From: Promethearchaeota archaeon
GTDB lineage: Archaea > Asgardarchaeota > Lokiarchaeia > Sigynarchaeales > SOKP01
Length of the DNA stretch: 32,052 bases
Reading direction: 5' to 3'
Assembly (NCBI GenBank): GCA_019058515.1
Contig: JAHPYY010000015.1
Location: 1-32,052, forward strand
Shown here: positions 1 to 7,540 of the stretch, piece after piece
How positions within the stretch are numbered: the first letter of the stretch is position 1
Layout: every line of letters starts with the position of its first letter
The notes under the pieces: model-generated
Seen by the model: only the letters and a program-made list of their open reading frames with translations
Told to the model about the DNA's origin: nothing
The model's database searches: none
Translations under genes and position numbers: made by a program

Positions 1-150
1 CCTGTGGAGGGTAGGGTTGTTTGTCCAGAGTGTGGAGGGACTTCATTCAAAGAACAAGAGGACAAAAGCCAAGTTTTACACCAAATGGGTGGAATGAAAA
101 TCTACAAGAAATTGAAGATTTGTAAATCTTGTGGATTCACATTTGATTAA
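1..150 (+). CDS. C-terminal end of a zinc-ribbon protein (partial)
   Basis: The window starts inside this gene: frame 1 is open from base 1 to a TAA at 148-150, giving the last 49 residues. They contain two CxxC knuckles, CPEC (residues 8-11 of the fragment) and CKSC (residues 41-44), 29 residues apart. This is the arrangement of a two-knuckle zinc ribbon that probably binds one Zn ion. The fragment is basic between the knuckles and ends five residues after the last Cys, so the ribbon is the C-terminal domain. What lies upstream cannot be seen, so the full function is unknown. Small zinc-ribbon proteins of this kind are common in archaea and often bind nucleic acid or ribosomes. The gene converges on the GTPase gene that ends at 200. 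Confidence 0.7.
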   Translation, partial: PVEGRVVCPECGGTSFKEQEDKSQVLHQMGGMKIYKKLKICKSCGFTFD

Positions 151-163
151 TTTATTATACTAA

Positions 164-176
164 ATTTTTTCTTTTT
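164..176 (+). terminator. T-rich transcription termination tract
   Basis: A run of T residues interrupted by one C lies 14 bases after the zinc-ribbon stop codon, in the 49-base gap between two convergent genes. Archaeal RNA polymerase often stops at such U-rich tracts without needing a hairpin. The assignment rests on base composition and position only. Confidence 0.4.
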
Positions 177-199
177 ATATAAATCAGGATAGTAAAAAC

Positions 200-2497
200 C
201 TAAGATGGTGCTCTTTCTCTCACGGGAGTAAATATGTTGAAAAACTCCTTTTTCATTCTAATTTTTCCTAGCATTTTCACAATGATAACATTTCCCGAAA
301 GAGTTTTTGCCTGAAAATTAGTATATGAAGTTCCAAATCCAATGAACATTACAATATCCCCCTTGTTTAAGTTTGAGTCTAACATTGAAGGATCTTTTAC
401 TCTAAGATACATCCCTGCTTTTAAATCGTTAATAGAATTGACCTTATGCATTCTTGAAAACGAATACGAGCCGCTGTAATTTTCTATGATATAATCAAAG
501 AGTTGTTTTAAAGGTTTTTTCTCAATTTTAATTGATTTTCCCTTAATGCCCCTTTTCGCTATTAACAATGCTGCTACAGCGTGATCTACAAAACCTTTGG
601 TTTTAACTTCATTCACTAACCTTTCCTGTTTTAAATGAAAAATCGCTTCCTTTGTGGTTTTGAACTCATCTACGATATACAGATCCGGGGGATTTAGCAT
701 TGAATTCGTCCCGCGTTTAATATTCTCCGATTCCCCTTTAATATTAAAATAATCCGTCAGAACATCAATTATAAACCTAAAACCGGGACCGTTTCCCACG
801 AAGACTTTGCTAACTAGTTCTTTGTCATCTTGGAGGAATAAATCCAATTGAGCAATTACTTGTCTTTTCAAAGCTCCTCTAGATTTTAGCGAATTAGTTG
901 ATTGCTTTAGATTTACATACCACAAGGAAGGTAATTCCCCCTTACGGATATATGAAAATCCTATATGGCGTGTACCCGGGTCCACTCCTACTATGTGATC
1001 TCCTTTCTCGAATCTTAGTAAGCTAAATTCCGCTTTACCATTACTAGCTTTCATTAAAGCATTAAAGAACGCCTCGAAATGTTTATTTTTTACTTGAAGG
1101 AAAAATTTTTGGTCTGTTGGATGATGTAAAACTTCAATTTTAAATTGTTCTATAAGAGTAAAAATGTCATTAAAATTCTCAATTTTGATAATAACATCTT
1201 GGTAGGGGGTTACCTTAATGATTTCTGCTTTTTCAATTGCTATCGCTATTGAACGGGCAATATCCTCTTCACTTTTCCCAGAATTAATGTCTATATGTAA
1301 GCCATTTAAATGAAAGGCGTTATATGCTGCAGAAGCGCCTAAAATATCATATAGTTTCGTTTCTTTTGATCCTTTCCTGGTAACAATTAATTGGTTTTTG
1401 AACTTGGGAAAAATCCGCACACCTGCACTCCTATACTTTCCAGTGGTTATTTTATTAATAGTGATTATCCCCTTGATTTTGGAGCTTAAAATTTTGAAGT
1501 CTATTAGGCCTTCCAATTCTTCCTTGATGAATTTAAATTGAAGATCTCCAACTACATGTAAAGTGATTACCGATCCAGAAGTAATGTAATCAAATGATGG
1601 GATGACTTTTTTTAGTGATTCGATGATGTCGGTGGCAACCTTAAATTTTTCGTTATCTGCAATTTCAACTGAAAATTCTTTGCGAGGATAAATCTCGGTT
1701 AGCAAACTATCAACTTGCGGAGGTTTGAACTTTCCACGATAATAAATTGTTCCTAAATCAAAATTTACGAGCACATTTAATGAGATCTGGACAACATCCC
1801 CCATTAAAGCCTTGGAAACGGTAGTACCTTTTAAATTAATAATTTGACGTACTTTTATCTTATCAGAAATATAATTTCCTACTTCTAGCACACCGCTATA
1901 GATACCAATCTGTAAAAGTTCCCCAACACCTTTCTTTTTTTTGTATCCCAAGATGATAAATCTTAGATCCTCGTTTTCTTTAATATTGCAGTGTTTAACA
2001 TACATAGGTAGGCTTTCGATTAGTTCATCTATTCTAAATTCTTTTTTGGCTGAAGTAGATATAATTTTTATGCGATCTTGAGTAATTTTTGAAAGTTCTT
2101 TTAGAATCTTATCTGTGTTCGCAGAAGGAAGGTCCATCTTCGTAGCTGCTATAAGCACAGGTATTTTAAGTTCAAGAGCAGTTTGAATTAACCAATAAGT
2201 CCTTGCTTGAAAACCCTCTGTACCAGAAATTACTAAGAGAAGAAGATCTACGTATTCTAAACCCAGTGCTATTCCTCCTTGAAAATCAGAATGACCTGGA
2301 CTGTCGAAAAAATTAACTAATAGGTTGTAATGTCCTAATTCAAATTGTAATACTTTAAGCGAAACTGTAGTACCATGCGTCAACTCAAATTTTAGAAAAT
2401 CGGGGAACTTTCCCACAATCGATTCAATTAAGCTGGATTTACCGTGTTGAGCATGCCCAGCTACGAGCACATTTAACACTCTATTGTGTGTTCCCAT
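200..2497 (-). CDS. Translation-factor GTPase fused to a YqgF/RuvX-like RNase H-fold domain
   Basis: A 765-residue multidomain protein. Residues 1 to about 180 form a translation-factor GTPase domain: G1 GHAQHGKSS (14-22), a G2 threonine near 43-44, G3 DSPGH (65-69), G4 TKMD (119-122, replacing the usual NKMD) and G5 SAK (149-151). About 180-270 resembles EF-Tu domain 2, and about 285-345 resembles EF-G domain III, with a VGDLQ...L pattern. From about residue 502 a second fold begins, matching YqgF/RuvX: GVDPGTRHIG, then VDEFKTT, then FVDHAVAALLIA. The three acidic residues expected for RNase H-type metal catalysis are all present (D506, E611, D638). A short beta-rich tail follows (about 660-765). 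The G1, G3 and G5 motifs suggest GTP binding. RuvX acts in pre-16S rRNA processing in bacteria, so a ribosome-linked nuclease is a reasonable but untested guess. The phosphatase gene ends 22 bases upstream, suggesting co-transcription. Confidence 0.85.
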   Translation of the reverse strand: MGTHNRVLNVLVAGHAQHGKSSLIESIVGKFPDFLKFELTHGTTVSLKVLQFELGHYNLLVNFFDSPGHSDFQGGIALGLEYVDLLLLVISGTEGFQARTYWLIQTALELKIPVLIAATKMDLPSANTDKILKELSKITQDRIKIISTSAKKEFRIDELIESLPMYVKHCNIKENEDLRFIILGYKKKKGVGELLQIGIYSGVLEVGNYISDKIKVRQIINLKGTTVSKALMGDVVQISLNVLVNFDLGTIYYRGKFKPPQVDSLLTEIYPRKEFSVEIADNEKFKVATDIIESLKKVIPSFDYITSGSVITLHVVGDLQFKFIKEELEGLIDFKILSSKIKGIITINKITTGKYRSAGVRIFPKFKNQLIVTRKGSKETKLYDILGASAAYNAFHLNGLHIDINSGKSEEDIARSIAIAIEKAEIIKVTPYQDVIIKIENFNDIFTLIEQFKIEVLHHPTDQKFFLQVKNKHFEAFFNALMKASNGKAEFSLLRFEKGDHIVGVDPGTRHIGFSYIRKGELPSLWYVNLKQSTNSLKSRGALKRQVIAQLDLFLQDDKELVSKVFVGNGPGFRFIIDVLTDYFNIKGESENIKRGTNSMLNPPDLYIVDEFKTTKEAIFHLKQERLVNEVKTKGFVDHAVAALLIAKRGIKGKSIKIEKKPLKQLFDYIIENYSGSYSFSRMHKVNSINDLKAGMYLRVKDPSMLDSNLNKGDIVMFIGFGTSYTNFQAKTLSGNVIIVKMLGKIRMKKEFFNIFTPVRERAPS

Positions 2498-2519
2498 AAC
2501 GCTATTCTACCTTTCTAGT

Positions 2520-2975
2520 CTAATTTTTTCTTCTTTTTCCTTCTATAGATTCGAAGTAATCTAACACAGATTCTTTTATTTCTATTGCGGGAAATATTAG
2601 TCTTGATCGATTAACATAGTCTAATCCTTCCTCCCAACTCCAATCAGGATATGTTTTTAATAACCATGCTATAATTAATCCTCCGCTCCTTGATATCCCC
2701 ATTGCACAGTGAACCAGTACTTTGCCTTTCTGTATGTGTTCGTCAATGAATGCTAATACATCTCTAATGATACTATGAGCAGGATATGTATCGTCATAAA
2801 ATCCCCTGTGCAGATAATAAAAACCCAATGGCGTTGGATCGTACAAATCGTCTTCCATTAAGTTAACTATAGCAGTTATGCCTATTTCCTGCAATTTTCC
2901 GAAGTTTATTCGTGGCCAATAAGCACCAATATATAACCCGTCATGTACCTTATAAATCTGATCTAAATCAGTCAT
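2520..2975 (-). CDS. Dual-specificity protein phosphatase
   Basis: A 151-residue single-domain protein with the Cys-based phosphatase signature HCAMGISRS: nucleophile Cys90 and phosphate-binding Arg96, matching HC-x5-R. Upstream lies an aspartate pair in a GFYDD stretch where the general-acid Asp is expected. The size is typical of a minimal dual-specificity phosphatase (VHR-like fold) with no added targeting domain. Such enzymes remove phosphate from Ser/Thr/Tyr residues, and some act on lipids, nucleotides or RNA instead; the substrate cannot be told from sequence. It is the first gene of a minus-strand pair with the GTPase-YqgF fusion (22-base gap), so the two may be expressed together. 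The ATG has a TATA-like sequence about 20-25 bases upstream and no clear ribosome binding site, fitting a leaderless message. Confidence 0.9.
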   Translation of the reverse strand: MTDLDQIYKVHDGLYIGAYWPRINFGKLQEIGITAIVNLMEDDLYDPTPLGFYYLHRGFYDDTYPAHSIIRDVLAFIDEHIQKGKVLVHCAMGISRSGGLIIAWLLKTYPDWSWEEGLDYVNRSRLIFPAIEIKESVLDYFESIEGKRRKN

Positions 2976-2991
2976 AATTCAATGAAATATA

Positions 2992-3000
2992 CGCATATAA
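2992..3000 (-). promoter_or_regulatory. TATA-like box of the phosphatase-GTPase unit
   Basis: On the minus strand TTATATGCG lies about 17-25 bases upstream of the ATG at 2975, close to the spacing expected for a leaderless archaeal transcript. The 79-base gap to the upstream operon leaves little room for another promoter. Supported by motif and position only. Confidence 0.35.
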
Positions 3001-3054
3001 CCTATCAAGGATAAAAATGAGGTAAAAAATAAGTGTTTTATGAATATTATATAC

Positions 3055-3456
3055 TTATTGTGACGAACCAATTGATAAATCTCTACTTGCGATGATGTTT
3101 ATATCTAATCCCAGAATGTTTTCGATTAGAATGTCTCCCATCTTTAATGGAGCCTTTGCTCTACTCACTGCTATCTCCTTTAACGCAAATTGTAATTTAT
3201 CTTTAGGGATTGGTTTGTCTGTTCTCACTGGTATTAATGGGAGAAATCCGTTTACTACCTTCATTGTAGTGGTTAAAATCCGCTTAGGCTCGTAAAATTC
3301 TTGTTTAGCATACTCTAATCCTCTCTTACATGTATACCCTTCAAACGACACCTCATTATCTTCAGGCTTTTTAAGAACCTTTATTTTGCAACCTGTAGGA
3401 CACACAATACATGTAATTTCTTTTATTATTCCTTGATCTTCACAACTTTCTTCCAT
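3055..3456 (-). CDS. DUF1667 (COG3862-type) iron-sulfur protein
   Basis: A 133-residue protein with the N-terminal cysteine cluster CIVCPTGCKI followed by a CKRG motif, together giving four cysteines suited to one [4Fe-4S] cluster. The middle part (EPKRILTTTM, then PLIPVRTDKPIP) is typical of DUF1667. In bacteria this family is almost always the third member of a cassette with a GlpA-like glycerol-3-phosphate dehydrogenase and an NAD/FAD oxidoreductase, the same order as here. It is therefore probably an electron-transfer subunit of that complex. It starts 14 bases after the oxidoreductase stop, with GGTGA at 3464-3468 at good spacing, so it is the last gene of the operon. The family is clear; its biochemical role is poorly known. 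Confidence 0.88.
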   Translation of the reverse strand: MEESCEDQGIIKEITCIVCPTGCKIKVLKKPEDNEVSFEGYTCKRGLEYAKQEFYEPKRILTTTMKVVNGFLPLIPVRTDKPIPKDKLQFALKEIAVSRAKAPLKMGDILIENILGLDINIIASRDLSIGSSQ

Positions 3457-3470
3457 CTTTTGCTCACCAA

Positions 3471-4769
3471 TTAATCCTCTTCAATTAATACTTCTGGTCT
3501 GGGAATAACCTCGACAACAATTTTATTGCAAGATGGGTTAATATCGAAATCAGCTAAAACTAATTTTAACTCAATCATCTCACTCGGTATTACGTAGGCT
3601 TTTTTACGTTTGTAGATAACACGATTCGTCTCGTCTTTAAATTGTATGAGAACTCTTCTATCGGGTTGATTAACCCTAAATGTAAACACGGTTTCTCTAG
3701 AAAAATCATCTGGATTTATCAAATCGGGTTTAATATATCCGACATTTTGACCGGATACGCAAATCACCTTCGCCTTCTTAATACCTTCAACTCCAATTCT
3801 ATTTTGAATGTAAGAGATAGCATTTTCACCGGCGCGTTTTGCCTCAGCAGAAACCAAATCCACCAAATCATGTACTTGGAGAACATTACCACACGCAAAT
3901 ACCCCTTCGATGGTAGTTTCTAGGTTATTATCCACTATCGGACCACCCATTTTAGAAATTTCCGCTCCTGCTTGTAAGGTTAATTCATTTTCTGGAATTA
4001 ATCCAACAGATAACAACAGAGTGTCGCATTCGATGAATTTATCCGAGCCAATGATTCTATCAAAATTACGATCGACTTTGGATATGGTCACTCCTTTAAT
4101 TCTATCCTTCCCGTGAATCTTTGTGACTGTGTAACCTTTAATTAGAGGAATGTCGTAATCTTCTAGACATTGAACCTGATTTCTAATTAAACCACTAACA
4201 TAAGGAAGTATTTCCACCACTGCCTTTACTTTACAGCCTTCCCATGTTAATCTACGCGCCATAATCATTCCAATATCACCACTTCCCAAGATAACAAAGG
4301 TTCTACCTGGTATAAACCCTTCAATATTTACGAATCTTTGGGCTTGTCCTGCGGTGAAAATCCCTGATGGTCTAAAACCTGGAATATTAATAGCTCCCCT
4401 TGTCCTTTCTCTACATCCCATTGCTAAAATTATAGCTTTGGTTTGAATTTTAATTAATCCATCGTAGTCGTTAATTGCGTATAATATTTTATCGCTAGTT
4501 ATCTCTATAACCATTGTATTTAGTTTAAATGGAATTACTAAGTCAGTCACTTGGTTTATAAACCTTTGAGCGTATTCTGGACCAGTTAATTCTTCATCGA
4601 ATTCTTGCAACCCAAACCCATTGTGGATACACTGTAAAGTAATTCCTCCAAGTTCCTGATCTCTTTCCAATATAATCACATTGTAACCCGCTTTCTTTAC
4701 TTCAATGGCAGCGGCCATTCCAGCGGAGCCTCCCCCTATAACAGCAACATCATACTCGAGTATTTTCAG
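3471..4769 (-). CDS. NAD/FAD-dependent oxidoreductase of the glycerol-3-phosphate cassette, CTG start
   Basis: A pyridine-nucleotide disulfide oxidoreductase-type flavoprotein. The first in-frame ATG (4718) would cut the FAD-binding GxGxxG motif off the protein. Reading upstream restores a proper first strand and loop, DVAVIGGGSAG, and the frame is closed by a TGA only four codons above. The only plausible start is CTG at 4769, which overlaps the upstream stop as CTGA and has GGTGA (4776-4780) six bases before it. This gives 432 residues with GGGSAG at residues 12-17. A second dinucleotide site, ILGSGDIGM, follows near residue 160. In bacterial cassettes this protein pairs with the GlpA-like subunit and DUF1667, presumably passing electrons between flavin and NAD(H) or another carrier. 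Confidence 0.88.
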   Translation of the reverse strand: MKILEYDVAVIGGGSAGMAAAIEVKKAGYNVIILERDQELGGITLQCIHNGFGLQEFDEELTGPEYAQRFINQVTDLVIPFKLNTMVIEITSDKILYAINDYDGLIKIQTKAIILAMGCRERTRGAINIPGFRPSGIFTAGQAQRFVNIEGFIPGRTFVILGSGDIGMIMARRLTWEGCKVKAVVEILPYVSGLIRNQVQCLEDYDIPLIKGYTVTKIHGKDRIKGVTISKVDRNFDRIIGSDKFIECDTLLLSVGLIPENELTLQAGAEISKMGGPIVDNNLETTIEGVFACGNVLQVHDLVDLVSAEAKRAGENAISYIQNRIGVEGIKKAKVICVSGQNVGYIKPDLINPDDFSRETVFTFRVNQPDRRVLIQFKDETNRVIYKRKKAYVIPSEMIELKLVLADFDINPSCNKIVVEVIPRPEVLIEED

Positions 4770-4780
4770 GGGACTTCACC
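4766..4780 (-). promoter_or_regulatory. GGTGA ribosome binding site and CTGA stop/start overlap
   Basis: On the minus strand GGTGA (4776-4780) lies six bases before CTG (4769-4767), which shares two bases with the TGA (4768-4766) of the upstream gene. This is the layout of the common ATGA coupling junction, with C in place of A. It decides the start of the oxidoreductase gene. Confidence 0.65.
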
Positions 4781-6238
4781 TTCAGTTTTTAGTTCTTTTG
4801 TGATAAAATCTTTTGTATTTCCAACTAAAATATAAGTATCTTCTCCCCTTTTTGTTATTTCAGTCAGGGGAATATTTAACTCTCTTGAAAGTATCTCCAT
4901 CACTCGTGGTCGACAAAAACCTCCTTGACATCTTCCCATACCTGGTCTACAGCGAAATTTTACACCGTCCACAGTAGTTGCACCAACGGGAGAATGAATT
5001 GCATCAAAAATTTCTTTTTCTGGTATCATTTCGCATCTACATATAATTTTACCCCATTGAGGGTCTTCGCTTATCTTTTGATCAAGCTCTTCTTTCGTGA
5101 AATCTTTGAATCTTTCAGGTTTAGGACGAATTGGGTTATAATTTTCTTTTATTGTGAGTTCGACGCCAAGCAATTCAAGAAAATCGATTACTTTTTCTGC
5201 AATTGCGAAACATGAAGTTAAACCAGGTGAAAGTATCCCCGCTACATTAATGAATCCATAAATATCCGTATTATCGATAATGAAATCGTATGTGTTGGAT
5301 ACCGCACGTAATCCCGCAAAATTTCTAATAGAGGCGCGTAATGGTAAATTTGGTACAAGAGATCTCCCTCCTTCAATAATTTCTTTTAGACCCGCCGCAG
5401 TTGTAGAAATATCTTCAGAATCAGTTAAATTTTGGGCGTTTGGTCCGACAAATGTGTTTCCATGCAAGGTAGGACAAACTAAGATACCTTTTGATACTTT
5501 TGTAGGAATAGGAAATAAGATTTTATTTAACTGAATTGCGTTTCGGTCGAAAAGGATATATTCTCCCTTTCTCGGTGTAATTGTGAAGTAATCTAATCCC
5601 AACATTTTTGAAATGTGTTCCGCATAAAGTCCAGCAGCATTTATTAAATTGTTACACTGAAATTCGTTCTTGTAGGTTCTTACCGTAAAAGTATAATCTT
5701 GATGATTTATTTTAATTACTTCTTGGTTTCTAAAGAATTGAACACCGTTAGTTGCAGCGTTTTCCGCTAAAGCAAAGGTAAGTTCATAAGGGCTAGCAAT
5801 ACCCGCCGAAGGAGCGTGTAAAACTCCGACTGTCTCGTCTGTTATATTAGACTCTAATTCTTTTATCCGATTTTTATCAAAAATTAATTCCAACCCAGGA
5901 ATTCCGTCTTCGGTACCTTTTTTACGTTTATCCTCTAAATCCTTGATTTGACTATCTTCAAGTGCTACTACGAAAGAGCCAATTCTTTCAAATGGAAAAT
6001 TTAACTCCTCGTAAGCTTTGGTGTACAAATGATTACCACGAATACATAGATTTCTCTTGGTATATTCCCTTTCTGCTGCGTAACCGGCGTGTACAACCCC
6101 AGAATTGGCTTTAGTCGTACCTTGGGCGATGTCTCCCTCTTTTTCCAACACGCATACTTTTAGATCGTATTTAGATATGGCTCTAGCTATGGAACATCCA
6201 GTGATTCCTGCACCGATAATTATAACATCATAAATCAT
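4766..6238 (-). CDS. GlpA-like FAD-dependent glycerol-3-phosphate dehydrogenase with BFD-like [2Fe-2S] domain
   Basis: A 490-residue flavoprotein. The N-terminus has the DAO-type FAD motif IIIGAGITGCSIA (about residues 7-19) and the family marker TTKANSGVVHAGY. The C-terminal part (about 395-460) is a BFD-like domain with cysteines in CRCEM and RPGMGRCQGGFCRPR, suited to a [2Fe-2S] cluster. This architecture is that of anaerobic GlpA, or related 2-hydroxyacid oxidases such as LhgO. Together with the next two genes it forms a cassette known from bacteria, often near glycerol kinase, that oxidises sn-glycerol-3-phosphate to dihydroxyacetone phosphate. No glycerol kinase or transporter is in this window, so the substrate remains inferred. 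It is the first gene of the operon, and the downstream gene overlaps its stop codon. Confidence 0.88.
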   Translation of the reverse strand: MIYDVIIIGAGITGCSIARAISKYDLKVCVLEKEGDIAQGTTKANSGVVHAGYAAEREYTKRNLCIRGNHLYTKAYEELNFPFERIGSFVVALEDSQIKDLEDKRKKGTEDGIPGLELIFDKNRIKELESNITDETVGVLHAPSAGIASPYELTFALAENAATNGVQFFRNQEVIKINHQDYTFTVRTYKNEFQCNNLINAAGLYAEHISKMLGLDYFTITPRKGEYILFDRNAIQLNKILFPIPTKVSKGILVCPTLHGNTFVGPNAQNLTDSEDISTTAAGLKEIIEGGRSLVPNLPLRASIRNFAGLRAVSNTYDFIIDNTDIYGFINVAGILSPGLTSCFAIAEKVIDFLELLGVELTIKENYNPIRPKPERFKDFTKEELDQKISEDPQWGKIICRCEMIPEKEIFDAIHSPVGATTVDGVKFRCRPGMGRCQGGFCRPRVMEILSRELNIPLTEITKRGEDTYILVGNTKDFITKELKTEGEVP

Positions 6239-6403
6239 GTTCGTATTAGTTGTACTAAATTAAATTCTATTCTAGATATTTATGCTAATAATTTACTTAA
6301 TTAAAAAATATCCCAATTCACTTTAATACAAGGATAATAAGTTAGCTGGTGTTTAAACCTTAAATCGAAGGAAATTCATCCAAAGTTTTGCATAACAAAT
6401 AAG

Positions 6404-6721
6404 TTAAAAAAATAGAATTAAGCTGAACCACAACAAATTAAATAGAATCATTAATAATATCAAAAACTTAGTTACCGGATTGAAGAATGAGTTTTTCAAA
6501 GATTTGTTCAAGCGCAGTTGCAGATCTTTATTTACAAGAGTATTTACAAAATTATTAGATCGTTCGATAGGATTTTGTAAGTGGATCGACCCAAGAAAAT
6601 TAGGTCTTGATAGGTTTTTAATGAATCCGTCTAATTCTTTAAATGATAGTAAATTTATTCTATTATTAAAACCTGATATTCCCTCTTTACCTGATAATCC
6701 TTCACGTTCGTTACTTTCCAT
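6404..6721 (-). CDS. Small hypothetical, possibly tail-anchored membrane protein
   Basis: A 105-residue reading frame in an otherwise empty stretch. The first 80 residues are polar and charged. The last 20 or so are strongly hydrophobic (FLILLMILFNLLWFSLILFF) and end at the C-terminus, the pattern of a tail-anchored protein with its soluble part in the cytoplasm. No family is recognised. Support for a real gene comes from this segregated composition and from a TATA-like box (6741-6751) about 26 bases before the ATG, as for a leaderless message. There is no ribosome binding site. A plus-strand frame across the same bases (6480-6740) has no such support. It lies 161 bases downstream of the longin-like gene on the same strand. 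Confidence 0.45.
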   Translation of the reverse strand: MESNEREGLSGKEGISGFNNRINLLSFKELDGFIKNLSRPNFLGSIHLQNPIERSNNFVNTLVNKDLQLRLNKSLKNSFFNPVTKFLILLMILFNLLWFSLILFF

Positions 6722-6740
6722 AATTGCTTTTTTTCGTTAA

Positions 6741-6751
6741 ATTTTTTATAA
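6741..6751 (-). promoter_or_regulatory. TATA-like box for the small membrane protein gene
   Basis: TTATAAAAAAT on the minus strand, centred about 26 bases upstream of the ATG at 6721. This spacing would place transcription start at or near the start codon. Confidence 0.4.
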
Positions 6752-6882
6752 CAGCAATTTCCTAATTAAATTCTACAATTGTAACAAAGATACTTATTCT
6801 TAAATTTCTTTCGATTATATAAATGTAAAAATAGAGAAGATTGCTCTTATTTTTGAAAGAAGAGCAACAATATGTTAAACTT

Positions 6883-7290
6883 TTACCAAAACGCCTTTTT
6901 TAGCTTATCTACAGTGTCTTTTAGCGAATCTTCAATTTCAAGTTCGAAGTCGCTAAAAATACTCACTTCTGATGAGTCCCAGCTTTCTAAATCGGGATAT
7001 TTCTTAAAGAATTTATCTGCAATTTTTCTCAGCTCTTCGTTGGTTTTTTTCTCCTTCTTATTTGCGCTTGAGGCGACAAATAAAAAGCCCCCAGACTTAA
7101 TTATTGAGAAGTGAATGTTGCTTAAAGAGAAATTAGAGATCCCACCTTCGGAAATTTGTTCAGCGAATTGATTTATCGCACTCATCAGAGCGCCGAAAAG
7201 TTGTTCATTGATTTTCGGATCGTAGACACGGCTAAATACTGTAATGCCTGTTTCACTAAGAATCCAAATGTCTTGAAGTATCTTGGTCAT
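6883..7290 (-). CDS. Longin-like (SNARE-like fold) protein
   Basis: A 135-residue protein with no catalytic motif. Its predicted order is strand-strand-helix-strand-strand-helix: IWILSETGITVFSRVYD (two short strands), a helix around NEQLFGALMSAINQFAEQI, strands ISNFSLSNIHFSII and GFLFVASSA, then the helix of EELRKIADKFFKKYP. Beginning with two strands before the first helix fits longin or sigma-adaptin-like domains better than Roadblock/LC7, which begin with a helix. Asgard archaea carry many such domains, thought to act as regulators or scaffolds for small GTPases and membrane processes. No GTPase of the Ras type is adjacent, so the partner is unknown. The gene is monocistronic or leads into the small membrane protein gene downstream. 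Confidence 0.65.
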   Translation of the reverse strand: MTKILQDIWILSETGITVFSRVYDPKINEQLFGALMSAINQFAEQISEGGISNFSLSNIHFSIIKSGGFLFVASSANKKEKKTNEELRKIADKFFKKYPDLESWDSSEVSIFSDFELEIEDSLKDTVDKLKKAFW

Positions 7291-7540
7291 ATTTTTTATA
7301 ATATTATAGTCATAGTTTATTTGTTCTTATCAATAAAATCTAGATTAATACTATTTATTAATAAAAGAATTGTTTTTAAAATTTAGACTTTTTTTTAATT
7401 TCTAAAAATTGTGATAAGAAAATTATTTGAGGTTTTAAAACCCGATAACTTATTATTGGACTTAACTATTAACTCCCTACCGTATTACAATTTAAAAATA
7501 TAATCTTTTTATTAAAATTCTTAACAAAACGGGATTTTTA

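Noticed and set aside
3471..4718. ATG at 4718 as the start of the NAD/FAD oxidoreductase.
   Set aside because: It begins inside the GxGxxG FAD-binding loop; the upstream in-frame sequence completes the motif, so the start must lie at or near 4769.
6480..6740. Plus-strand frame of 86 codons across the small membrane protein gene.
   Set aside because: No family, ribosome binding site or promoter spacing, and its composition looks like the mirror of the minus-strand gene.
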